Part shown: piece after piece, positions 47,812-63,081 of the stretch | Numbering within the stretch: position 1 is the first letter of the stretch | Layout: the number at the start of each line of letters is the position of its first letter | DNA from: Utricularia gibba | Lineage: Eukaryota; Streptophyta; Magnoliopsida; Lamiales; Lentibulariaceae | Direction of reading: 5' to 3' | NCBI GenBank assembly: GCA_002189035.1 | Contig: CM007991.1 | Coordinates: 3,658,001-3,722,000 of the forward strand | DNA length: 64,000 nt | Position numbers and translations under genes: made by a program | Notes under the pieces: generated by a model | What the model saw: the letters and a program-made list of their open reading frames with translations, nothing else | What the model was told of the DNA's origin: nothing | Database searches by the model: none

Positions 47812-49577
47812 CACGAAATCGAAACCAGGCTTCACAGTGGAGGTGGCGAGGAGACCAGAAGCCAATCAATTAACCCAAAAAGTGAGAAATCCGGAGTTTC
47901 AATTAGGGTTTCAAAATACTTTCCATTTTCCTCCCTTTTTCCTCGACATGCGATTGACAGGTGAAAGAACGTGCGTCCGGATTGTAAAGTCAGTAGTCGG
48001 CCACAGCGGAAAAGTGGAGCAAGACGCAAATGGCGTACGCGTGGAAAACAATGGAACAAGAGCTACTACATCTCCGGCCCCCGGGTCGGATCTATCCGCC
48101 AGTGACCCGACTGATCGATTGAAGAATCCCGTTGTCTCCCCATCCACCACCACAATTTGCCGCGAAATGTTTTTTTATCCTTCGCGGGGACACGTGTCAC
48201 GTTCTCGAAGGTAATTTATAAGCCGCGTGGGACGGGTGATATCGAGTTTTCACCCTCTTGATTCCAATTAATTTATTTTGAAAAATTAGGAAAGGTTATA
48301 AATGTAATTCTACCTTTTTCTTTCAAATTTCGATTTATAAAATTATGCAATTTCTAATTCCATTAACTTCTCTATGATTTGTTTTTTTAGACATTTTTGT
48401 GTAGAAATAAGTCAATATTTTGTTCGATTTTTCGCAAGTTTCATTTGTTGGGACTTGATAATATATAGACTTGAATTTTGGAAAAATGCTTTTCAACAAG
48501 CATTCTAATAAAAATTATTTGTGTTTTTTGGAGAACAATTATATATTATTCATTGTGATTTAACTTCTCTATATACGTCATTATACAAAGAAGTTGAATA
48601 ATTAAGTTGGTATAAATAGATAATAATCTATTGTATATTTCAAAAATTTGTATATAATAAGTTTTTTTCTTAAATTTTTTAATTATAGTTATATATGTAG
48701 CATTTTTATTTAAGAAACATTACTGGTAAAAAAAAAGAATACATAAATCTACGAATTGGACGGGGCCCGCTTTAGTGGGGACATTTGGAATTCAATTTGG
48801 GGCCTAGTTACTGACAAGCGAGACTTGAATCCTGGATCCGACCCGGTATCCCAAACAATTTGTATAAAAAAAAATCCGAATAAATACTTGGATGTATGGA
48901 TGGTGATGATGTCAAGGGATCATGCGCAGCAACAGCGCATGGAGAACGCCCATAATATGTACAGATTTACACCATGTCATGCCATGCCATGCCATGTTCA
49001 TGTCCATCATGCTGTCCAAAAGCTGATTCCCCTTCCTTATATCACCCGAAAAAAATGTACATGATTCTCGCTGACTTCCTTCTCTTCGCGTGAGGTGAAT
49101 CAGAAGGTGGATTTCTGGGCGACCATTTAAGCCCTAAGTTCATCGTCAGTCTCCCTGAGCAGTAAAGAGCTTGGAATTAACTTTCTCCTCTGCTGCTACC
49201 GCTGCTGCTGCTTCCATCGGTTTCAGAAATGAAAATGCAATGCCTTGCAGTGTTACTACTCATCGGCGCGGCGAATCTCCGGCATGGTTAATCTTTTTAC
49301 ACTTGGTTCTCTGGGTTTCTTTTTAGGATAAAAGGGTTTTCCCAGCAGCTGCATGAAATCATGCCATGTTCTGTGGTGTGGTCTTGGTTTTGTGAAAAGG
49401 ATGAATGCATACTACTGGTAAGGTAGTTTGTTTGTGGCATATTATAGCATAAAGCATGAAAATAATTACTGTCTGGTGCCAGTGTAAAGCAGAGATGACA
49501 AAGGTAAAACCACACATATGATTACATTACAGCTTCATGGGGGTCTCTCACTATAAATACTGCAGCCATGGATGGAT
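47812..49577. other. Di19 leader/promoter and AT-rich spacer
   Basis: The Di19 leader and promoter lie to about 48230, followed by AT-rich DNA to 49050. A stretch at 49075-49260 resembles a CT-rich leader followed by a 20-codon frame starting near 49229 with a hydrophobic N-terminus; no continuing exon was found. The rest is probably the NAC gene 3' region. Confidence 0.45.
48972..49002. repeat. CCATG pentanucleotide microsatellite
   Basis: Four to five tandem copies of a CATGC/CCATG unit within intergenic sequence, rich in the palindrome CATG. No function is apparent. Confidence 0.7.
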
Positions 49578-50760
49578 TCATGTGATCTCTATATTTTCAG
49601 TAGAATTGTTTACAGGAAGAATGGAAGCTGATCCATCGTCTCCCACCTTAGTGTCTTGCCTTTTCTTCCCAGATTGGAAGCCTTCGTTTTTGCCAAATGT
49701 CTCTTCTTGACTCAGTTGGGAAGCCACAAATCTGTCAAAAACCCTCCAATCCGTCACGTGGTTGTCACTGATTTCACCATTTTCTGAAAACACCAAGCTC
49801 TCCAGTCCCTCACATTCTTCTTCTCCCTGGTGCAGGGCGCTTCCTTGGCTGATATTCATGGGGAAGAATGAGCTGCAGCCGGCGTCGAGATTGGGGTTCT
49901 CAACGAAGTTGGTTGTTGGCGGGTGGATGTCTAGCGTAGAGGGGAAGTACCCATGATGGAAAGACACCTCCTTTTTGGTGTAAGCTAGAGTATGACTGTA
50001 TAGGAAGGGGTAAGACTGCTGCTCCTTTTGATTTAAAGCTTCCATCTCCGGTAAGGCGGCGCCGTCGTCGTACCATAACGGAGAATATCGATCGCCTGAT
50101 CTTTGCATCGCGACTGGCTTTTTCTTGAAAACCCTACAAACGACCCACCCTTCTTCCTGCATTTCCAAACAACGCCGAGACTCGTCATTACACACGAAGT
50201 CATGTGTAGCATTTCTGGGCTGTTTACGACGTGGGATCGATACTCCGTACCTGCGGCGGTGCATTTTCATCGGATTCCAGGCGATATTCGTGCATGATCC
50301 AATCTGATTTGAGTCCATTCGGGGCTCTTCCTCGATAAAACACCAACGTCTTCCGCATCCCGATCAGCTCCGTCTTCGAATAAATCGACTTATCGCGGCC
50401 GGTCGCCTTCCAGAACCCGGCGGCGGTGGCTCTGTTGGTCCGCGTTCCGGTCGGATACTTCTTATCCTTATGACTAAAGAAGTACCATTCACTCTGCTCC
50501 TCAGCTCCAATTCTACACAGCTCTTTTACAACAACAAAACCAGTACAAATCTAAACCCCACCTCACAGAAAACTAACAAGCAAAAAATCATGACACGTAC
50601 CTTGAAGATCCCAGGGCTCGATTTTGTACAGATCAACGTCTTTAATCACATCCAAATCGATGCTTCCAGAACCCACCTTTCTCCGCAGATAGTAATCCAC
50701 AAGCTCCTCATCCGTCGGATGAAACCGAAACCCCGGCGGCACTTTAGAAACCCCGCTCAT
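49578..50760 (-). CDS. NAC transcription factor, VND/secondary-wall clade
   Basis: Three coding exons on the minus strand, 50760-50601, 50522-50251 and 50156-49578, give 336 residues. All five NAC subdomains are intact: [19 protein letters not shown] (A), [17 protein letters not shown] (B), [20 protein letters not shown] and [14 protein letters not shown] (C), [18 protein letters not shown] and [10 protein letters not shown] (D), and [13 protein letters not shown] (E). The phrases [17 protein letters not shown] and [14 protein letters not shown] match the VASCULAR-RELATED NAC-DOMAIN group. The C-terminal half is an acidic, Ser/Asn-rich activation region containing [13 protein letters not shown], a motif of this clade. 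VND factors switch on xylem vessel secondary-wall and cell-death genes through SNBE sites. Two introns at the conserved NAC positions. Confidence 0.94.
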
Positions 50761-51700
50761 ATTCACTGTAACCCAAAAGATATCCCTTCCTTTCAGTTCA
50801 CTAACAGAAAACAAAAATAGACAAGAAAGATAGAACACGGAAACCCTGTCGGGGACATCACCAACGAAGCGTTAAGACTCTCCACGTCCTGTCTCGTTGC
50901 TGTCGGGGTTTGCGTTTGCCGAGGAGAAGGTTTCAGGGAAACCCTAAAACCGAGAAAGCTCGTGAGTTGGAGGAGCAACCAAAACGAAAAGGAAAAGGAG
51001 TTTCGAGTGGGAGGCCTAATGATGAAAAGGTCGGTTTTAGTAGAGGGATTTCATTGGGTGTCCTGCGCTGATGTAGATAAAGGCGACGATGAGAATTGCG
51101 CGCAAAGCTTCCGTTTGGGTCCGGTGTGGCGCAGAGGTCGCCGTGGGGCGGTCACTTGCAGCACTGTGGCGCAGATACCTCCTTCCAGTCCCATACATCT
51201 GGTTTATAAGGTAGGCGCCGGGAGGCTTTCGTCGTAGAGAATACGCTTCGATCATCCATTACCGTCTATCATCATTGGGCTGCCGGGCGCTTTCCACGTG
51301 GAATATTCTCGGCCGTTGGATGCGGGTTGCGGAACCCATACTCCGCGGGCTTATACCTAATAATACAACGTATTCTTTTTTTTTTCATTAATATATTGCA
51401 GGTTGTAAGAATCATTATTTTAAAATGTGAGATTTAATGCAATTCCATACGAATTATGATTTTAGGGTTACATTCACAAATATTATTAAGTAATTATTTT
51501 TTATTATTATTATATTTTTAAAGGATTAAATCCAATTTAACTAATTGTAAAAAAAAAGTTAATGAGTTATTGTGAATATTGAATGAATTATTGGTTTTGA
51601 AACTCGTATTTATCGTACTGTGAAATTAATTATTAAATATTTAAATTCAATAATAATTTTATTGGTTATCAATTTTTGTAAATATTAATTATAACATACT
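50761..51700. other. NAC upstream region and AT-rich spacer
   Basis: Probable NAC promoter and leader. On the minus strand TATAAA reads at 51203-51208, about 445 bases before the ATG. From 51370 to 51700 the DNA is AT-rich. No additional gene is supported. Confidence 0.45.
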
Positions 51701-52046
51701 AGTTTCTGGTGAGTTCGGGCGGCGGACACGCACGTTAACTCCTCATACCAGGGAGGACGCGTTTGTCCTCGTCGGCGGGTTCCATGCTCGTCTTCTCCAT
51801 CGCTTGGCAGGATCTTTTCCAGCCGATCACCAGGTTATTAATCGGTCGAATCCAGTCGAGGTGGAGATCCGGCGATTGGTAGCCCGTACCGCGCTGCTCG
51901 CTTCGTAGCACAGTTCTCTGGTTCGCGATGAATTGGTTTGCGGTTTCGGCGTTTGTTATGGCGTTTTAAGCCGATTAGCTTGTTTTATTGCGGTCAAGGG
52001 CGGATTTTCGGGTTTGCGGCCGGAGGAGGCCGACAGTGGTTGTAAT

Positions 52047-52293
52047 ATGCCGTTCTTTTGCATGGCGACTTTTGATCGCGAGTTGACGACGAAGAGAAAA
52101 AGAAATCGTGAAGAAACCAGATTTATGCATCGAGCAAAACTTGCGGCGGTGAAATTGCACCTGGAAGTTACTGCGGCACCCGGTACAAATTTCATGGGCC
52201 TCAAGAACCAAGATCATTATTATGGAAAGGACGGCGAAGATGGCGACTTAGACTTGCTGAATTCATCCTCCAGAAACTCAAGTAGTTTCTTGT

Positions 52294-52301
<8 letters not shown>
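52047..52301 (+). CDS. hypothetical small protein, convergent with PGM
   Basis: An 84-codon frame starting at ATG 52047 after a GC-richer leader-like stretch (51710-52040) that contains a 13-codon upstream frame at 51928. The predicted protein is basic in its first half (TTKRKRNREETRF) and ends in a Ser/Asn-rich segment. I recognise no domain. Its last eight bases overlap the end of the phosphoglucomutase coding sequence on the other strand. It could be a real small gene, or only part of the phosphoglucomutase 3' region. Confidence 0.25.
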
Positions 52302-56026
<3,725 letters not shown>

Positions 56027-56128
56027 TTTCTTCAAGGAAGTGAAGAAGAAGAGGGCGTGATCTAGAGAAACCCAGATCAAAATATCAGGCGCCGTTAGCT
56101 GCTGCTGATGATGATCCATCATATCCGA

Positions 56129-56136
56129 GTATTTAT
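56129..56136 (-). promoter_or_regulatory. TATA box of plastidic phosphoglucomutase gene
   Basis: TATAAATA on the minus strand, about 103 bases before the ATG at 56026. It places transcription start near 56100, downstream of the alternative ATG at 56122. Confidence 0.6.
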
Positions 56137-56139
56137 AAG

Positions 56140-56883
56140 GTTTCTTTTTTTTTTTGCAATATTGTTTCGAATACCGGTTCGGAATTCAAGTGTGTGAAAA
56201 ACTACACTAATTGATTTCTAAAATAAAGAGTTCCATATATATGTAAAAAATTTGGTTATATTCAATGTCTATTTTGTATCTTAATAATTGAGAGAAAAAG
56301 AAGATATTATCATGTTTATAAATGAATTTAAATTGGAGCCACACAAATACGAGTTCAATAACGGGTCAACGAGCCGTGGGTAAGACGTTGACTGGACTCG
56401 AACGTGCATGGACTTGTCCTAGGTTTACTCATTTTAGAAGGGATAAATTTGTTAAAATATCTACTTGAGTACAAGTGGATCCAAAATATGTTGAATCAAT
56501 ATAAAAAATTACGGGATCAGCATATTAAACTCGTTCCAAGTGCTTAGTTGACTCGAATCATTACACAATTTATATATATTAATATAAATTGAGTTTAATT
56601 TATAAATCATGTATCCATTTGATTGGATTATTTAATTTATTTAATAAAAACATATATATTTTTTATTTTTAGTTTATGTTTCAAATTTAACCCGAATCCA
56701 TCAAGTCTACTTATACCCATGTATTATGAATTCGTCCGGTACATGTTTTTTATAATTATGGAGATGAATATCCAAGTCTACTGTATGTATAACTACCTCT
56801 AACTATGACTATTTAATTTTTTATTTCTAATTAAAAAATATCACCTCAACAAGTCGACTTGTTTAGACTGGACTCGGACTCAT
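56140..56883. other. AT-rich spacer upstream of PGM
   Basis: AT-rich intergenic DNA with no gene. It contains scattered degenerate words such as GACTTG and GACTCGA that suggest old repeat sequence, but no clear element boundaries. Confidence 0.5.
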
Positions 56884-56891
56884 ATAACAAT

Positions 56892-57266
56892 TAGAATTCG
56901 GCCGGTTCCAAAACCGCCGGTTCTTGTTCGGTTTTATTGTTGAACCAGAATCAATGGTTTCTGATTCTCCGATTCTTTTTCTTTTTTATTCCGGTTCTGG
57001 TTCTGGAACCATTAGAACTATAAGGAATTGAAATCATTAGAATATATTAGAAACTATTATTTTATAATTGTATTTGATATATTTATATTATTTTTCCATG
57101 AAACTAATGATTATGATTGTTCAATTATTCAAACAGAACCAGAACCACTCTTCGGTTCCAAGTTGAAACCGGAACCTGTGTGGTATATTGGTTCCGGTTC
57201 CAAACCGGAACTGAACCAATGGTTTCGGTTTAAACCACGATTAGATTCTGAACCGGTCGAACTCTA
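56892..57266. mobile_element. hAT-type MITE, 375 bp, with 8-bp target duplication
   Basis: The left end TAGAATTCGGCCGGTTC and the inverted right end TAGAGTTCGACCGGTTC match at 15 of 17 bases and start with the TAGAR typical of hAT elements. Both sides carry the identical 8-bp direct repeat ATAACAAT (56884-56891 and 57267-57274), the hAT target-site length. The interior is full of GGTTCCGGTTC/GAACCGG subterminal repeats on both strands. No transposase frame exists, so it is non-autonomous. The perfect target repeat suggests a fairly recent insertion. It lies about 230 bases upstream of the NLR start codon and may affect its promoter. Confidence 0.92.
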
Positions 57267-57497
57267 ATAACAATGATCCGAGTTGAAACCTGCCTCACAA
57301 GTGTCTGCTACCACAATGCTGTTATTGGATTACAGCTTCAAATTACACAACATATTCAAAATATTTTCATATAAAAACATGTATTTTCCATCTATATTTT
57401 TTTTATAAAACATTTTTAATACATCAATTCCTCCAGAACACACCCCACCTTTATTCTGTATCGAACGGAACATTTCTTGTGCTGCAGCAAAAGCAAG

Positions 57498-60400
57498 ATG
57501 TCTGATCTGGGAGGGATCTTTGGATCTCCTTCTCTCCCGCTGTTGCTTCTGCAGTTGAAATCAGCCGTGCCTACCAGGCACAAGAGAGTCGAAGTTCAAT
57601 TTGCGAGGTTATCTCAAAGCTTGACTGAAGTAATCGGAGTTCTCGAAGATGTAGAGGAGCAACATGTAGCCGATAAATCAGTGACATTATGGCTGGAGGA
57701 AGTCAGAGATGCGGCCTATGACTTGGATGATATTTTGGATGAAATTAAAGCCCGTGATCTGATTCGGAGATCCCAATGCAAGAGGCAGGTGATATCACAA
57801 CTTTGTAGTTGTTGTAGTCCTCAACTCGTCATTTTTAACCATTATATGGTGTCAAAGATAGATGAGATCACAGGTAGATTGCAAGATATAGAAAAGCAGA
57901 TGATTGATTTGAGATTGAGTGACAAGAGCAGAGGTCCAGGGAACAGAAGCCCAATTCCAGTTACAAGGATACTAAAATCTGGGGTTTCTCCACATAACCA
58001 TGTATTTGGAAGAGAGAAGGAAAAAGATGCGATAATCAAAATGTTATCTGCGGATAGCGATGATTTGTTGGTCATCTCTGTTGTTGGAATGGGGGGTATT
58101 GGCAAAACGACTCTTGCTAATTCAGTTTGCTATGACCCAGAAGTTGAAAAATATTTTGATGTGATTGTTTTTGTGTATGTTTCTAAAGATTTCGATAAGA
58201 TTGTGCTGACCAAAAAGATTTGTGAAGGTGTAATGCTCATAGATTCTGATTCCATGATGTTCCATGCTCTACAAAAGCGTCTAGAGGAGGAACTGCAAGC
58301 CATGAAGTTTCTCATTGTCTTGGATGATATCTGGAATGAAGAGTACGATGAGTGGATTGATCTAATAAGTCCTCTTCGTGGTCTACCAGGAAGCAGGATC
58401 ATAGTAACTACTCGTAGCGAGGCTGTTGCAAAAATGGTTGGCTCCTGTGATGTGCCTTCTCTGTATTTGAGTTTGCTGACTAATGAGGACAGCTTATCAC
58501 TGATGGAACAACATGCTAACATATGTTTTGACGACTGTCCAGAATTTAGAGATGTTGGGATGAAGTTGATAGAAAGGTGTGAAGGCTTGCCCTTGGCAGT
58601 TAAGGCACTTGGCGGGGCTTTACACTCGAAAGCCAGGAAGGAAGAGTGGGAGGAGGTGCTGTGTAACAAGATATGGGATTTACGTGGAAGTGGCATTCTT
58701 CCGGTTTTATGGTTAAGCTATTTTGATCTTCCACCCCATCTGAAGAGAATTGTTGCTTATTGCTCAATACTTCCCAAAGGCTATGAATTTGAAAAAGATC
58801 AGCTTGTGCTTCTATGGATGGGAGATGGATTGCTGGAGCAACACCCGGATAGTCAAACTAAAGAAGAATGGGGTGATAAATGCTTCACTGATCTATTGTT
58901 CAGAACATTTTTTCAGTCTTGCGGCAAAACCAAGTCAAGTTTTGTGATGCATGACATTTTGAATGACTTGGCTCAGTATGTTGCTCAGGAGACTTGCTAT
59001 CATCTCGGAAACAAACCCTCTCAAGCTCAGAAACCAGAGAAGATACGCCATTGTTCTTTTCTTCATCAGCGATATCAAGTTTTCAATAAGCTTGAGGGTA
59101 TTCAACAAGCAAGGGGCTTGAGAACCTTATTGTCTGCACCAGTCTGCTCTTCTTGGTCGATTTCCTCCTACATGTCATCCAAGATTGTATCTGAGTTACT
59201 GCCTAAGCTGCCGAACTTAAGAGTTTTGTCTCTCTGCAACTCAAATATTGAGGAGCTTCCAAGTTCAGTTTGTGAGTTGATACATTTACGTTATCTCAAT
59301 CTCTCTCAAACTCATATCGCCAAATTGCCTGATTCGTTGGATAAACTTGTTCTCTTAGAAACATTATCCGTCAGTGAATGTGGGAATTTGGAGAGGTTGC
59401 CAGAATCTTTGGGAAATTTGCCTTTCCTACGTCATCTTGACAACTCGGAGACTTACAAGGTTGAGTATATTCCTTCTGCAGTAGGAAAGATGAAATGCCT
59501 ACAGACATTGCCACTAGTGACTCTGAGCAAACACAAGGGGTTAAGAGTGAAAGAGTTACGATCTCTGGAGCATTTAGTTGGTGCACTAACCATACGGGGC
59601 TTGGAGAATATTACAGCCAGAGACAGTGTGGAGGGATGTCTAAAGTCAAAAAGCAAGCTTCACAGTTTACATCTTGAGTGGAAAAGGCAGACTGACCCTG
59701 CTGGTGTTGGAATTCCTGAGGAGGAAGATGTCCTCGAAGGCTTGCAACCTCATGAAAACTTGAGAAGGCTGGAATTAAGTGGCTTTGGTGGATCAAAGTT
59801 CCCGCATTGGATTGGTGATGATTCATATCGAGCACTCTCTGATGTAACTCTACGGTGTTGGAATTGCACATTTTTACCTCCTCTTGGGCAACTTCCAAAC
59901 CTTGTGAAGCTGCACATACAAATTGATAATGTCAGTCGCATTGGGCAAGAGTTCTATGGAAATGGTACGACAATTCCATTTCCTAAGCTTGAAAGCTTGA
60001 CATTTTGTGAAATGCCAAACTTGAGGGAATGGGGTTGTCTACCTTGGAGTGAGAATGATGACTGCCAGCTCTTTTCTCGTCTTCAAGCTCTTGAAATTTC
60101 TTTCTGTGAAAAACTAGAAGATGTTCCACCATTGCCATTTCGCTCGCTCCGAAGTTTGATACTTTGGTCATGCAGTGATGTTCTGTTGCAGAGATTCCAT
60201 GGCCTTGGCTCACTAACTTACCTCGAAGCGAGAAGCATACCTGGGCTGCATCATTTGCCTCTCGAGCTTGTGCAATCCTTTTCATCACTGGAAAAACTAC
60301 ATATCTGGGCATGCGACGAGCTGGAAACATTATGGCCAGAGGATACTACACTTGAACATCTTAACCGTATGAAGACCATAAGAATACAAGAATGTCCAAG

Positions 60401-61477
60401 GCTACAGTGCTTGGGATATGGAATGGAGCAACTCCCTAGAACCCTTCGACGTCTGGAGGTGCATGACTGCCCCAGCCTTGTTTCCCTTTCAAATGATCCG
60501 TGCAACCTCAGCTCTTGCACACGGTTGGCTTTCATCCAATGTGGAAAGCTGGTGAGCTTACTGGAGAATGGTATGCCTCAAGGCCTCAGATCTCTCAAGT
60601 TAGATTTTTGCGATGCCTTGAAGTCTTTGTCGATGATCAACACCCCTCGTCTACAAGACTTGTCAATCATCAACTGCGGCTTGCAATCTCTGGGAACAGA
60701 GAATTTTCCGAGTTCCCTGAAAAGACTGGAATTATACAACTGCAGGGAGCTTGATCCTGTTCCAGATAGCAGTTTCATGTCGTTGGAAATTCTCCATCTG
60801 TGTGCTCGGGATGGCTCAGGGTATCCCTTCATCCAGCGTGTCCAGGATTTCGACACCTAGTGGAATTGAATCTGATTTACTGCGATACTGTAAAGCATAT
60901 ACAGGAATTGCCCCGTACTCTCAGATCACTTCGAATTGATGCCTGTGCCGCCCTCGAGTCTCTTCTTCCTGGTCATGTTCCATCCATAGGGTCACTGCAG
61001 ATGAAGGATTGCTCTCGACTCGACAATTTTCCAAGCTTCAGTTTCCCTTCAAGCTTATCAAGCCTCCAAGTGGTGAAATGTGAGAAGCTGAAACCGCTCA
61101 AGCAGTGGGGGCTTCGTTCACTCCCCAATCTGATAGAGCTCCATATTAAAGGAGGATTTCCAGACCTCCAGAAACTGAGCGATGATGATGATCCTTGTCT
61201 CTTCCCCCCTTCCCTGATTCGATTACGCATCGACGATTTCCCACTCCTGGATTCACTTAGCGAGGTTTTAGAAAATCTGAACTTACTCCAGTTCCTCGCT
61301 ATATGGCAATGTCAAAATCTCGGCATTCTGCCGAGCGAACGCCTGCTCCAGAATCTTCACCATCTGCAGTTGGGGTATTGCTCAATTCTCAAGGAAAAGT
61401 ACCTCAAAGTCGGAGATGATTACCTGAGGAGCAAACTTTCGATTCCCCTTGTGGAGTATTACTGGGAGTTTCTCTGA
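57498..61477 (+). CDS. CC-NBS-LRR disease resistance protein (frameshifted near 60820)
   Basis: An intronless CNL of about 1,325 residues if read across one frame change. The coiled-coil region contains VTLWLEEVRDAAYDLDDILDE, an EDVID-like segment. The NB-ARC domain has the P-loop GMGGIGKTT (197-205, Lys203), kinase-2 LIVLDDIW (Asp276/277), the RNBS-B RIIVTTRS, GLPLA (363-367) and MHD (484-486). About twenty irregular LRRs follow, with GMPQGLRSL-type repeats as in RPPL1/R13L-like proteins. The first frame stops at 60858-60860. The same LRR series continues in the next frame (from about 60800) to TGA 61475-61477. A single missing base, best placed at GGG 60820-60822, explains it. It is an intracellular immune receptor by family; its ligand is unknown. 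ATG 57498 is the first in frame. Confidence 0.93.
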
Positions 61478-61903
61478 GCTCCAATGGCTGCATCGGTTTC
61501 TGCAGGTAGCTATTTGGGCCGTGGGTATGGCCCATCTCTATAGTGGCCCACATCCTCGATTGCCCAATTAGGGCCTGAAATGTGGTGGGGTTCTTTTTGT
61601 TTCTTTTATTATTATTATTGAAAAAAAAAACATTTTTCCAATAAAAAAAAGGAATACATCCATTTTACAAGAAAAATCTCCTTATCACACCAGCACTATG
61701 GCCTACAGCATCATCATTCATCATTCATCCATGTCTTATTTGGCTACAAGGGAGAGACACAGGCAGAAAGATACACACCAAGCCAACACACAGACAACCA
61801 GATTTCCATGCTCTGTGCAATTTTTAAAAGCAATTGTGATGCTGGACTTGATCAAGTTTGAATTTTTTTATGAAGAAAACCAGCACAAAATCAATGGACA
61901 CGG
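61478..61903. other. tail-to-tail spacer between NLR and BAG genes
   Basis: 3' UTR sequences of two convergent genes, with a GGGCC-rich patch at 61515-61575 and poly-A/T runs at 61610-61650. No gene is seen. Confidence 0.5.
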
Positions 61904-63081
61904 CTAAAGTAGATTCCATGTAAAACCAGGCTGTAGATGATGATCCACAGGTGGAGTTGCGGATGTAGATGAGGAGGGTGCATCTATCAGTGGAGCCACT
62001 GTGTTATCAAAGGTTTCCCATGCTGTAGTGACTACTGTAGGTGCTCCTGGTGCTGCTGCTGGTGCTGGTTGCTTGTTTTCCTGATTCAGAAAAGAAAATG
62101 TAACGCTCTTTTCATTTTGCTTCTTCTCAGGCCTGGTGTTCTGATGAAAAGGCTCATTGCTGGATGAGGATGGTGAAGAGTTTTTGAGCTTCAGAAGATC
62201 AATTTTCTCAACCAAGGCCTGCACTCTTTTCACCTTCAAAGTAGAAAGACAGATGTGATCTAGGAAACTAGAGAATCCATGGTACAATGTTAACAGCAAT
62301 GTCATCATCAAACTACTCACTTGCTGTGACTTAGCATCACAATCAGCAGGGACATTATCAAGTTGAAGTAACTGATTCATGAGTGAATCATTCAGTTTTA
62401 TAAGATCACTGTGCACTACTTTCTCTCCTCTAGAAACCACAGTTTCAAATATTGAGACCTGATGAAATCCAACGGATAGAAGTTAGTTCAATGCGATGAA
62501 AGTTGCAGATGAATGAAAGAGAGATTAGGAATTGGTATCACCTTTTTGGCTAGTTTATCGATCTGTAATGATATGTGGGAGATGATGACTGAAACTTTTT
62601 CAATCTGGGATTTCTTCTTCATCTCTAAGTAGCGCTTTTCTTTGCTGATAGGATCCTCTAACAGCACAAGTTTCGACTTATCCTTGACTCCGGATGTATC
62701 AAGAAATGCTTTAGAATCCCTTTCTCTGTTCTTGAAATACAGTTTCTGATCCTGCTGGTGCAGCCCTGTTACCCCAGATAACAGTTTCTTCAATTCCCCT
62801 GAGACCCAATTCGCACAATGAGACAAAAAGATTCTCAATTCAATTCAAACTGGAAGCCGAAATTGGGAATTACCAAAACTGGCTTCGCAGCTGATGTGAA
62901 TTTCATGGTTTACGTCACCATACTTAACGCGAACCCGTATTTTACGCGGCGGCAACCGTGAATCGTCCTCGTCGGCGCGTTTTTGCACCACCATTCCGCC
63001 GGGCCGGAGCTCCCACTTCTTCCCTCCACCTTCACCATCCAACGGCAGCGGCAAGCCGGCGTTGGTCTCCATCCGCATCAT
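61904..63081 (-). CDS. BAG-family co-chaperone with ubiquitin-like domain
   Basis: Four coding exons on the minus strand, 63081-62874, 62798-62542, 62458-62321 and 62233-61904, give 310 residues. WELRPGGMVVQKR leads into the ubiquitin-like domain (KIRVRVKYGDVNHEIHIS to LKKLLSGVTGL). KDKSKLVLLEDP then precedes the BAG domain, KSQIEKVSVIISHIS to KRVQALVEKIDLL, the Hsp70-binding three-helix bundle. The C-terminal 80 residues are Ser/Pro/Ala-rich and variable. It resembles Arabidopsis BAG1-BAG4, nucleotide-exchange factors for cytosolic Hsp70 in stress and cell-death control. Three ATGs occur in the first four codons; 63081 is the first. Confidence 0.95.

Noticed and set aside
49060-49400. Small secreted peptide gene or microRNA precursor (MKMQCLAVLLLIG frame at 49229).
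   Set aside because: The frame ends after 20 codons, the only candidate downstream exon stops at once, and no convincing stem pairs with the nearby sequence.
49578-50318. A 246-codon frame starting [11 protein letters not shown] for the NAC gene.
   Set aside because: Its first part is a wrong-frame read of NAC exon 2 and an intron; only the last 193 codons are the true third exon.
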